Below, piece by piece: positions 6,856-13,596 of a stretch of 31,498 nt of DNA. Each line of letters begins with the position of its first letter. Positions within the stretch are counted from its first letter, which is position 1. Position numbers and translations under genes: made by a program. This DNA is from a virus. The stretch covers positions 1-31,498 of IMG/VR virus record IMGVR_UViG_3300044613_001775. One strand, 5' to 3'. The notes under the pieces are model-generated. The model was not told where the DNA came from, did no database searches, and saw nothing but the letters and a program-made list of their open reading frames with translations.

Positions 6856-8063
6856 AATCTAACCAAGAACTCAACCAACAGTTGAGCGAAGCGGTGGCTT
6901 TTGTTGATGCGACTCGAAGCGAATATGCTGGCAAGAAAGTTATGCCCGCTGACGTGGAAGCCCGCTTTGACAAGGCAGTTGCCGATATGCTCGACGCAAA
7001 AAAGGAGCTTGAACTACGCTCCCAAATCGACAACGCACGATCCTTCCAAATGGCAGAAGGTAACAACCCTTCCATCATGGGTGGAGTGGCACAAGACAGC
7101 AAGCAAGAAGACGCACTTGTTCGAGCATGGAGAGGTTACCTTCGAGGTGACAACAGCCAACTCGCACAAATCCGGGCGGCTCAGCAAGTCAACCCTAATA
7201 CAGCGGGTGGCTTCCTTGTTCCTAACGCGATTGCTCAAGAGATTATCAAGCCGGTTGACAACCCAATCTTCATGCGACAAATCTCTAATGTTCAGCAAAT
7301 CAATGCGAACGTTGCGATTCCTCGGCAAAATACCCGTCTTACCGCTTACTGGCAAGGCGAGACAGAAACCGCTCTTACCTCTTCGGTGCAAGTGGGTCAA
7401 CGAGATTTCAAGCCTCACCGGGTAACGGTGCGAACTTCGGCTTCTCGATTGCTTATCGACCAGTCGGTTATCAATGTTGAGCAATGGCTTGGCGGCGAAC
7501 TTGACTACGCTTCAAGGCTCAAGGAAGAAGATGCGGCGATGCAAGGTAACGGTGTAGGCCAGTGGCTTGGTATCTTTACAGCATCCGCTGACGGTATCCC
7601 AACTTCAAGAGACGTTCCAACCGTTGGAGCGGCGATTGCGGCTGATGACATCATCTCAACCTTGATGAATGTTAAAGCAACCGTTCGAGACCGAGGTAGC
7701 TGGGTTGGCTCTCGCCAATTCGTTACCGCCGTTATGAAGCTCAAGGACTCCGCAAACCAGTACATCTTCACAGAAAGTGCTGGCATCGGTAACGTGCTTG
7801 CAGTAGGTACTCCAATGTTCCTCAAGGGGCGACCTTTGTACGAATCGGAAAGTGCTCCAACGACTCTCGCTGCTGGCACCTACGCCGCAGTCTTCGGAGA
7901 CTTCAACTTCTACCGCATCTACGACTTCTTGAACCTCTCGGTACAAGTGCTCGACCAAGACCCATACGCCAGCAACGGCGAATACGGTTACGTCATGCAC
8001 AAGTTCAGCGACGGTGCTCCAGTCCTCGACGAGGCGTTCAGCCGACTCCAAGTGAAACCATGA
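6852..8063 (+). CDS. Major capsid protein, HK97 fold
   Basis: The 403-residue protein is a typical HK97-fold capsid protein. The first about 100 residues are a charged helical delta domain (MKSNQELNQQLSEAVAFV and DAKKELELRSQI) expected to be removed by the upstream protease. The shell domain begins around NPNTAGGFLVPNAIAQEI. Typical core features follow: PIFMRQISNV, IPRQNTRLTAYW, RTSASRLLIDQS, DAAMQGNGVGQWLGIF and the C-terminal VFGDFNFYRIYDFLNLSVQ strand region. The gene starts as ATGA overlapping the protease stop and is one of the more GC-rich genes here (35 of 60 bases on one sampled line). Confidence 0.96.
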   Translation: MKSNQELNQQLSEAVAFVDATRSEYAGKKVMPADVEARFDKAVADMLDAKKELELRSQIDNARSFQMAEGNNPSIMGGVAQDSKQEDALVRAWRGYLRGDNSQLAQIRAAQQVNPNTAGGFLVPNAIAQEIIKPVDNPIFMRQISNVQQINANVAIPRQNTRLTAYWQGETETALTSSVQVGQRDFKPHRVTVRTSASRLLIDQSVINVEQWLGGELDYASRLKEEDAAMQGNGVGQWLGIFTASADGIPTSRDVPTVGAAIAADDIISTLMNVKATVRDRGSWVGSRQFVTAVMKLKDSANQYIFTESAGIGNVLAVGTPMFLKGRPLYESESAPTTLAAGTYAAVFGDFNFYRIYDFLNLSVQVLDQDPYASNGEYGYVMHKFSDGAPVLDEAFSRLQVKP

Positions 8064-8518
8064 TGGCTACATTTAATGAATTCCAAATCGTTACCGTCTT
8101 CCCAGATGCCACCGCCGCAACCACTAAAGGGCTTGCCGCTGGTACTACTGACGTTAACTCTTCGACAATCGACTGCTTGGGTTGCTATGCTCTCAACGTG
8201 GTTATCGACCTTGGAGCGGTTACTGCTACTGGCGTTGGAACCTTCCAGCTTCAGCGAAGCGACAATAACTCTTCGTGGGCAAACATCACCGGGGCGTCTT
8301 ACGCTTGGACAGATGCAGATACCAACAAGACGGTCACCATTGCTCTCTCTGAGTTGACAAATCGGTACATCCGAATTGTTACCGACCGAGGAACCGCCAA
8401 CACCGTTATCAGCGGTATCAAGGCGTACATCGCTCCACGAGCAGTTGCGGTTACTCAAGCGACCGGAGCCAACCAGAACGCCGCTCAACCAGTAGTGGTT
8501 GCTGGCTCCTACCTCTAA
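8060..8518 (+). CDS. Putative head decoration protein
   Basis: The 152-residue protein lies directly after the capsid gene. It is rich in Thr, Ala and Val with predicted beta structure. The middle part (FQLQRSDNNSSWANITGA, then ELTNRYIRIVTDRG) reads like a beta-sandwich domain often found next to siphophage capsid genes. Capsid decoration is inferred from position and beta composition; a minor structural role elsewhere is possible. Two adjacent ATG codons (8060 and 8063) could both start it, and the first forms ATGA with the capsid stop. Confidence 0.6.
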   Translation: MMATFNEFQIVTVFPDATAATTKGLAAGTTDVNSSTIDCLGCYALNVVIDLGAVTATGVGTFQLQRSDNNSSWANITGASYAWTDADTNKTVTIALSELTNRYIRIVTDRGTANTVISGIKAYIAPRAVAVTQATGANQNAAQPVVVAGSYL

Positions 8519-8524
8519 ACACGA

Positions 8525-9127
8525 ATGGCATATATCACCACCACCGACTTAAACTCATACCTTGTGGCAAAGGGCTTTGTAGATGACGATCTCGAATCGG
8601 CAGACCTTACACGGCTTTTGAATACAGCTATCGGGGAATGGGAAAAGTTGGTGGGGGTGACGCCATTCCAAGCCGTCTCAAGCATTAAAACCTTTGATGT
8701 TCGAGACATCCAAGCGGATAGGCGGGGTTACATTCTTGACCTCGCCGTTCCCTTGTCAGCCGCTCCAACCTTAGTTAAGAGTGGCGTGGAGACGGGCAAC
8801 GTTGGGCAGACGATGAACCAGTACGATGACTGGCTCCTACCCGACTATTCAGCCCCGTACAACCAACTTATTTTCAGAACCAAGCCATCCTTTCGACTTG
8901 AGATAACCGCCCCGTGGGGTTACATGGCTTCTGGCTCTATTGGTGATCCAATCAATGACGCCATTCTATACCTCGTATGTGCGAGAGTCATGGAAGAGAA
9001 TGACGGTAAGCAAGGGCGGGTCTCACGTCTCAAAACGGGTCTTGTTGAAATGTCCATGCCCGATGATTCAAGCGAAATCTTCCGCAAGAGGGCTAGAGAC
9101 ATTGCCAAGGGCTATAGGCTTTCATGA
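8525..9127 (+). CDS. Head-tail connector (adaptor) protein
   Basis: The 200-residue protein starts with YITTTDLNSYL followed by an acidic stretch and a helix (LLNTAIGEWEKLVG), and ends with a helical region (DAILYLVCARVMEEN; EIFRKRARDIAKGYRLS). This is the pattern of gp6/gp15-like adaptor proteins that form the first ring under the portal, where proteins open with Tyr/Val-Thr-xx-Asp/Glu-Leu. Position immediately after the head genes supports this. It overlaps the next gene by ATGA. Confidence 0.72.
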   Translation: MAYITTTDLNSYLVAKGFVDDDLESADLTRLLNTAIGEWEKLVGVTPFQAVSSIKTFDVRDIQADRRGYILDLAVPLSAAPTLVKSGVETGNVGQTMNQYDDWLLPDYSAPYNQLIFRTKPSFRLEITAPWGYMASGSIGDPINDAILYLVCARVMEENDGKQGRVSRLKTGLVEMSMPDDSSEIFRKRARDIAKGYRLS

Positions 9128-9468
9128 GCGTACCTTTCAAACCTCATACCTTCCGCATCTTCCTCCAAGAGGCTCGTATTGTTGCCAACCAAGTTATCCA
9201 AGGCTACGACCCTTTGGAACCGGGACAATCGGTGCGGGGATGTGCTCAACACCTCTCACCGTCTGCTTCTTATGATGCCTTTGCAAGAGAAGTTAACAAC
9301 GGCTTTGCCTTCTACCTTGACCCGACCGATATGAATAAAAGCGTTACTCAAGTCGGCGGGACGATTGAGTATAACGGCGACCTTTACGCCATTGAGAAAG
9401 TTCAGATCAACGAGCAAGGAATTGCCACCGACCATATAGCGGTGTACGCCGTACAAGTGAGACATTAA
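9124..9468 (+). CDS. Head closure (stopper) protein
   Basis: The 114-residue protein has beta-strand-rich sequence (ATIEYNG-like GGTIEYNGDLYAIEKVQIN, then ATDHIAVYAVQVRH), the profile of small head-tail joining stopper proteins that plug the connector. The assignment relies on size, strand pattern and order: connector, stopper, then tail-completion genes. The start overlaps the upstream stop as ATGA and its stop overlaps the next gene as TAATG. Confidence 0.55.
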   Translation: MSVPFKPHTFRIFLQEARIVANQVIQGYDPLEPGQSVRGCAQHLSPSASYDAFAREVNNGFAFYLDPTDMNKSVTQVGGTIEYNGDLYAIEKVQINEQGIATDHIAVYAVQVRH

Positions 9469-9905
9469 TGCCGCATTACACTTCCCTCTTTAATGCTATT
9501 GCTGGTCATATAAAGACGGCGTGGGACGTTGAGACTACCTCCGCGGGTAGAGCAGCCAAACCAACGCCTCAACTTCCAAGAGCGGTAGTCACGCTCGAGA
9601 GTTGTGATCGTAACCAAGCGGGAAGAAGCGTCGAGCAAACATGGACGTTCACGATTGGCGGTGAGTTCGCCTTACCTCTAACTCCCGACCCTCAGCAGTT
9701 TATAGCAAATCAAGCCGAGGCACTCATTGACCTCTTAACCCCGTTCTCGGAAAGTTCTGGAAGTATTCCCACGGTTCCGGCCGCTTTCGGTGGTGTTGGC
9801 TACCAGCCCTTTGTAACAACGTGGACGCCTATCCCAATGGATGACGCCGATAACTCTTGTGGCGTCTTAATTACCTTCACGGCGAGGACTACCGTATGGC
9901 AGTAA
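9468..9905 (+). CDS. Tail terminator or tail completion protein
   Basis: The 145-residue protein begins with a helix (SLFNAIAGHIKTAW) and continues with strands such as RSVEQTWTFTIGGEFAL and a C-terminal strand GVLITFTARTTVW. This helix-plus-sheet layout and the neck position suit tail terminator (gpU-like) proteins that cap the tail tube. The alternative is the other neck completion protein, since the following gene also belongs to this group. It ends overlapping the next start at 9896. Confidence 0.5.
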   Translation: MPHYTSLFNAIAGHIKTAWDVETTSAGRAAKPTPQLPRAVVTLESCDRNQAGRSVEQTWTFTIGGEFALPLTPDPQQFIANQAEALIDLLTPFSESSGSIPTVPAAFGGVGYQPFVTTWTPIPMDDADNSCGVLITFTARTTVWQ

Positions 9906-10432
9906 AGCGAACCCCGACTCAAAGCTACTTTGCGACTATTGAGAAGTTTAAGCAAATCAATGCGAACATGGAAGAGGGTGCGAAGGAGATAAAAAAACAA
10001 ATTGAAGAGGACTTGAAAGAGTTTACAACTGGAGCAAGCCCAAGCGGTAAAAAAGCTCGCCAAAAGTGGTTACGCAAGCTGGGCCACCCTTACGGTCGGG
10101 GTAAAACGTCTGCCTTATCAACTCCAACTGGCAGAAAGCGGGGAGCGGGAAGGAAAGGCAAAGCACCTCAGTTGCCAATGGGTGAAATGTCTGGAAGTCT
10201 TCGGCGTTCAAGGTTCGCAAGATTAACGAAGCCCGGAGGAAGGCATATTATCACGGCGGGGTTCAATAAGAGTGCTAAAGGTGCATTGTTCGCCGTCTTA
10301 CCTAGTGGTACAAAGAAAATGGTCGGAAGAGGTCTCTTCGGAAAGGGAGACCAAGGAGCCTTAGGAAAACGAGTTAAAGAGTACCGCAAAGCCTTTAGAG
10401 ACACTTTTCAAAAGAGAAATAGACAACCATGA
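9896..10432 (+). CDS. Basic HK97 gp10-like neck/tail protein
   Basis: The 178-residue protein is strongly basic, with an N-terminal charged helix (NMEEGAKEIKKQIEEDLKEF), a Lys/Arg-rich middle (SPSGKKARQKW; GRKRGAGRKGKAP) and a C-terminal helix (KRVKEYRKAFRDTF). The helix, the SGSLRRSRF-like segment and the position before the major tail protein fit the HK97 gp10 family of minor structural proteins. I use ATG 9896, which overlaps the previous stop; the frame is open 39 bases further upstream, but that lies within the preceding gene. The basic middle region is unusually long and could contact nucleic acid. Confidence 0.5.
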   Translation: MAVKRTPTQSYFATIEKFKQINANMEEGAKEIKKQIEEDLKEFTTGASPSGKKARQKWLRKLGHPYGRGKTSALSTPTGRKRGAGRKGKAPQLPMGEMSGSLRRSRFARLTKPGGRHIITAGFNKSAKGALFAVLPSGTKKMVGRGLFGKGDQGALGKRVKEYRKAFRDTFQKRNRQP

Positions 10433-11193
10433 AATACGCCGCCGGAGACTTAACAGCATATACACTCGGAGGTACAAGCTACCTTGCCGAGTTTTCTAAC
10501 GTGTCCTTCAAAGTAGGAGTCAAGACTGAGGAGGGCAAAGCGGGAGCCGCTCGCCATGCTCAAAGCACCCCAGTCAAGCGAATGTTTGAAGCTAAGACCG
10601 AGATCATGCGAACCGTGACCTCGACCCGCCAAACCTCGCTGACGCTTACCGTGGCTTCGATTGTGGCAAGCGTCACCGCCAAACTTCGCTCATGCACGAT
10701 CAACGTAACCACCGCCTCTCAAGAGTGCTCGGCACTTGCGGACGGCTTCGAGACTTACCAAGCCACGGGAACCAAATTTACTGGCTCGGGTGTTCTTCAA
10801 ATCTTGGACGCTGACACAACCACGTTAATGGAGACGGTAAACAATGCCACTCTCTCAAGCGTTGAAACTTCGCTCTCTTTGAGCGTTGGTGGCGTGGTGT
10901 TAGTCCTTCCAATCACCTTGACCTCGGCTGAGATTGCGACTGAGCGAGATGGGCTTATTCTTGTTAACATCGAGTTTGAGCAAAGAGGAACCCCGACCAC
11001 CGTTAGCGGTTCAACCCTTCTCACCTCGGTACTCACGGGTACTACCTTGATTGCGTTTGTAGCGACTATTACCACCATTGGAACCTACACGGGCTCCACG
11101 CTGATTGACTCGGCTACATTCACGGTTCCAGAGCAAGGGATTGTGACCGAGCAGTACAACTTCAAAGGACTTGGTACTCTCGTTAAGTCGTAA
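10429..11193 (+). CDS. Major tail protein (tail tube), probable
   Basis: The 254-residue protein is rich in Thr, Ser, Val and Ala, with almost no long helix and many alternating strands (TSLTLTVASIVASV; LSLSVGGVVLVLPITLTS; GLILVNIEFEQRG), as expected for a tube subunit. It follows the neck genes and precedes the tail chaperones, the standard slot for the tube protein. The ending (VTEQYNFKGLGTLV) resembles the last strand of tube proteins. There is no family signature I can name with certainty. It starts as ATGA overlapping the basic neck protein. Confidence 0.72.
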   Translation: MKYAAGDLTAYTLGGTSYLAEFSNVSFKVGVKTEEGKAGAARHAQSTPVKRMFEAKTEIMRTVTSTRQTSLTLTVASIVASVTAKLRSCTINVTTASQECSALADGFETYQATGTKFTGSGVLQILDADTTTLMETVNNATLSSVETSLSLSVGGVVLVLPITLTSAEIATERDGLILVNIEFEQRGTPTTVSGSTLLTSVLTGTTLIAFVATITTIGTYTGSTLIDSATFTVPEQGIVTEQYNFKGLGTLVKS

Positions 11194-11206
11194 GGTAACC
11201 TAACAA
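11189..11206 (+). repeat. Intergenic motif shared with 1528-1546
   Basis: The end of the major tail protein gene and the bases after it read GTAAGGTAACCTAACAAT. The end of the metallophosphoesterase gene and the leader of the holin candidate read GTAAGGGAACCTAACAAT, differing at one base. In both cases TAA is the stop codon. The role is unknown; shared translation-initiation context or chance are both possible. Confidence 0.35.
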
Positions 11207-11215
11207 TATCTTTGT

Positions 11216-11221
11216 AAGGAG
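11216..11221 (+). promoter_or_regulatory. Strong ribosome binding site AAGGAG
   Basis: AAGGAG lies 8 bases before the ATG at 11230. It is notable because most late genes here rely on overlapping stop-start junctions and show weak or no Shine-Dalgarno match. It supports the reality of the very short gene that follows and probably sets independent initiation for the tail chaperone group. Confidence 0.7.
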
Positions 11222-11229
11222 AACGAACA

Positions 11230-11346
11230 ATGGCAAAAGAAGAAAAGGTACAAGAACTCGGTGGAGGCTTTAAGCCCGTGAACTGCGAACCAGAAGTTAA
11301 GGAAGAACCCAAGGCAGACAAGCCAGAGGTTAAAGAACAAGCATGA
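11230..11346 (+). CDS. Short charged protein before tail chaperones
   Basis: The 38-residue product begins MAKEEKVQELGGGFKPVN and continues as a Lys/Glu/Pro-rich tail ending in KEQA. It has no hydrophobic core and is likely disordered. A strong AAGGAG site precedes it and its stop overlaps the following ATG at 11343 as ATGA, so it is probably translated and may couple initiation to the tail assembly chaperone. No function is recognised; the composition resembles short Lys/Glu-rich extensions seen near tube proteins. Confidence 0.6.
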   Translation: MAKEEKVQELGGGFKPVNCEPEVKEEPKADKPEVKEQA

Positions 11347-11795
11347 TAGGCGACCTCGTTAGCAAGATTCTTGAGGCGTCAGCACCGCCCTCTGATGAGG
11401 TCGAGATAACAATTATTCGGGACGTGAAGTGCAAGTTCCGAGTGTTGTGCGACCTTGAAGAAAGAATCAAAGTTGAAGAGGAAGTTAAGCGGTGGGCAAC
11501 CGATATGCAGAAGAGCGTACAAGGTGGCCGTCTGATGGGAGAATGGAAAGAGGTTGCGACAGAGAGCCTTGTAATTCTTGCTCAAGTTAAGATGCTGGCA
11601 ATGCTTGCCTTGACTGAGGACTTCCAGAGCGAGCTGGCTTGGCTCACGATTGCGAAGCGGGCGGCTCCGGTGTTTGTGGGTGTTACTACCGCTCTTGATG
11701 AAGCGGCAGCCAATAAAACCTCTGACTATGCGGTTTTCCTTGAGGGAAAAGGCTCCTTGAAGGAAACCCAAATTACGCCCAAAAGTGCCGAGTAG
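11343..11795 (+). CDS. Tail assembly chaperone, short (G-like) form
   Basis: The 150-residue protein sits between the major tail protein and the tape measure, the position of the G-type chaperone in siphophages. These proteins bind the tape measure and bring tail tube subunits during assembly and are absent from the virion. Sequence features are an N-terminal strand region (EVEITIIRDVKCKFRVLC) and a mostly helical remainder. It carries a -1 slippery heptamer at 11744-11750 near its end, giving an extended second product. No other function is suggested by its sequence. Confidence 0.75.
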   Translation: MIGDLVSKILEASAPPSDEVEITIIRDVKCKFRVLCDLEERIKVEEEVKRWATDMQKSVQGGRLMGEWKEVATESLVILAQVKMLAMLALTEDFQSELAWLTIAKRAAPVFVGVTTALDEAAANKTSDYAVFLEGKGSLKETQITPKSAE

Positions 11796-11920
11796 CAGTA
11801 GACGTATACGGTGAATGGTTCGATGATCTCGATGCTCACCGAAAGGTACGGGTGTTGCAGATATGTGCTCTCAATGAGGTCTGCCCACCGAGACCTCAAC
11901 AAGTGATAATGGTAGGTTAA
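11343..11920 (+). CDS. Tail assembly chaperone, -1 frameshift (G-T-like) form
   Basis: A -1 slip on G GGA AAA at 11744-11750 would take ribosomes past the TAG at 11793 into an open frame that ends with TAA at 11918-11920, giving about 192 residues: 136 from frame 0 and 56 from the new frame. The new tail reads RLLEGNPNYAQKC, then VAVDVYGEWFDDLDAHRKV and VLQICALNEVCPPRPQQ, which is ordinary protein-like sequence with no start codon of its own near the slip. An in-frame TGA at 11741-11743 just before the heptamer prevents any earlier entry into this frame. The tape measure starts 3 bases after the stop. The lambda G/GT arrangement is the known precedent. Confidence 0.78.
11744..11750 (+). promoter_or_regulatory. 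Programmed -1 frameshift site G GGA AAA
   Basis: The heptamer GGGAAAA is in the correct register: codons GGA (11745-11747) and AAA (11748-11750) of the chaperone gene can re-pair as GGG and AAA one base back. This is a classical X XXY YYZ sequence. The -1 frame is closed by TGA immediately upstream and open for 168 bases from 11750. Confidence 0.8.
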
Positions 11921-11922
11921 AA

Positions 11923-13596
11923 ATGGCAAGTGTAGTAGTCGAAGAAGTTATCAGTAAGTATATTCTTGATGCATCGAAATTTGAGTCTGGGATGAGCAAG
12001 GTACTCGTCGCCGCTCAAAAAGGGAAGACTATTGCTAGTGGCTTTGGGGAAGGTATCAGCAAGGTTGGGGGATTCCTCAAGAATACAGCCGTTGGAGCTG
12101 GGCTTGCCGCCTTGCCTATTATTGGGCTTGGGGTAACCGCTATTAATGCCGCCGCCGACTTTGATACCTTGAGCCGTTCTTTAACTGGGATGACCAGAGA
12201 TGCAAAAAGAACCGCTGAGATACTTGCCTTCGTGGATCAAATGTCTATACCCTCTATCTTTACGAGTGCTGAGCTTGGAAAGGCTGCCGCATTACTTCAA
12301 GCCTACGGTCTGCAAGTTGAGCAGTTCTTACCAGTAGCGGACGCAATGGCAACGGGAATGGGCATGAGTGCTGAAGGTGTCGATATTGTTATCAGAGCCT
12401 TAGGAAAGTTAAAGTCTGGTAGCTTTGGGGAAGGGTTCCAAGCATTGAGAGATGCCTTCGGCGTCAGCAATGAAGAGCTTGCAAAATTCGGGGCTACGTT
12501 CTCAAAAACCAACGAGTTTACCGGAAGCATTGAAACCGCTCTTGAAAGTGTTCGGCTACTTGCGATTGAGAAGTTTGGAGGTATTGCGAAGGAGATGGCT
12601 GGAGGCCCAGCGGCGGCGATGGCTTCCTTGATGGACAATATAAACCGCTCGATGAGGCAAATTGGACAGACGTTACTTCCTTTGCTTTTACCGATGATTG
12701 AGAAGATAACGAAGGCGTTCGAGACGATGGTCAAAACCGGAGCCTTTGAAAAGATGGTTAACGGGTTGATTAACTTGATTGGCATGGATAAGATTGCCAC
12801 CCAGCTCTATGACACTTTTATCTCCATGAGCGTGGTAGTGGTTAACCTCCCAAGAATCCTTGATGGGGTACGCCGAACTATGGTGACGAGTTTTAACGAG
12901 ATTCGCCAGACCATTATAAATACAGTTGCGGTTCTTGGTGGTCTCCTTTTCAGTACGGCGGTGTTTGTTGGGTTCGCAAGGATAGTTAAGGCAATTCAAG
13001 CGGTAAGTGCCGCCTTCAAAGAGCTTGCTATATCTGAGGCTATTCTTGAAGCGATTGCCACTAAAGGAAAGTCGTTAGTACCCGCCGCTCTTTCTATCTC
13101 GGCGGGTCTTGCTATGGCTCTGGCATTGCAAAAGGGCTTAGACGCTATTATTCCGCAAGTGGCTTTAGGAGATGGAACGGGAGAGACTTTTAACCTTGGG
13201 GAAGAGACTAAGAAGTTCAGAGACCAGCTTGAGAAAAGTGGTGGGGTAGCAACTCAGACAACTAACTTTAGCTCAGCACTTGACCAAGTTATAGGCAACC
13301 TTGAGAACAAGCAGAAGAGCGGTGGAGCATTGCAGAACATTGCAACCAATACCAAGGCGACCGCCGAAAACACCCAGAAGTTGGCAGACATTCAAGACCA
13401 GATTTTAGGCGGCGGTTCACTCGGAAGCCGTGGTTTATCCAGACAAGAGTTGAGCGACATCCAGACGGGTAGAGGGGCAAGTGGAACCCGTGAAATCAAG
13501 ACCATTCTGGTTGAGCTTGGAGTTGCGATTGAGCGGGGCATGAGCAGAACAGCGGCGAGAGCGATTGGTAACAACGTCTCACGGCGGGAGGTTTAA
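11923..13596 (+). CDS. Tail tape measure protein
   Basis: The 557-residue protein is mainly helical, with an N-terminal region (VISKYILDASKFESGMSKVL) typical of tape measures. It has several hydrophobic segments (GAGLAALPIIGLGVTAINAA; TLLPLLLPMIEKI; VAVLGGLLFSTAVFVGFA; LVPAALSISAGLAMALAL) and a helical C-terminus. Tape measures fix tail length and help DNA entry. At about 0.15 nm per residue this predicts a tail near 80 nm, short for a siphovirus. No lytic domain is seen. It follows the chaperones by 2 bases and overlaps the next gene as TAATG. Confidence 0.9.
   Translation: MASVVVEEVISKYILDASKFESGMSKVLVAAQKGKTIASGFGEGISKVGGFLKNTAVGAGLAALPIIGLGVTAINAAADFDTLSRSLTGMTRDAKRTAEILAFVDQMSIPSIFTSAELGKAAALLQAYGLQVEQFLPVADAMATGMGMSAEGVDIVIRALGKLKSGSFGEGFQALRDAFGVSNEELAKFGATFSKTNEFTGSIETALESVRLLAIEKFGGIAKEMAGGPAAAMASLMDNINRSMRQIGQTLLPLLLPMIEKITKAFETMVKTGAFEKMVNGLINLIGMDKIATQLYDTFISMSVVVVNLPRILDGVRRTMVTSFNEIRQTIINTVAVLGGLLFSTAVFVGFARIVKAIQAVSAAFKELAISEAILEAIATKGKSLVPAALSISAGLAMALALQKGLDAIIPQVALGDGTGETFNLGEETKKFRDQLEKSGGVATQTTNFSSALDQVIGNLENKQKSGGALQNIATNTKATAENTQKLADIQDQILGGGSLGSRGLSRQELSDIQTGRGASGTREIKTILVELGVAIERGMSRTAARAIGNNVSRREV

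Noticed and set aside
6548-7102. Long antisense open frame opposite the protease/capsid junction
   Set aside because: It lies wholly on the reverse strand of two strongly supported genes, is Ser/Leu/Pro-rich without motifs and has no ribosome binding site. It is a by-product of codon usage.
11767-11784. CCCAAAT and CCCAAAA as the frameshift site
   Set aside because: Neither heptamer is in the register needed for a -1 slip; G GGA AAA at 11744 is.
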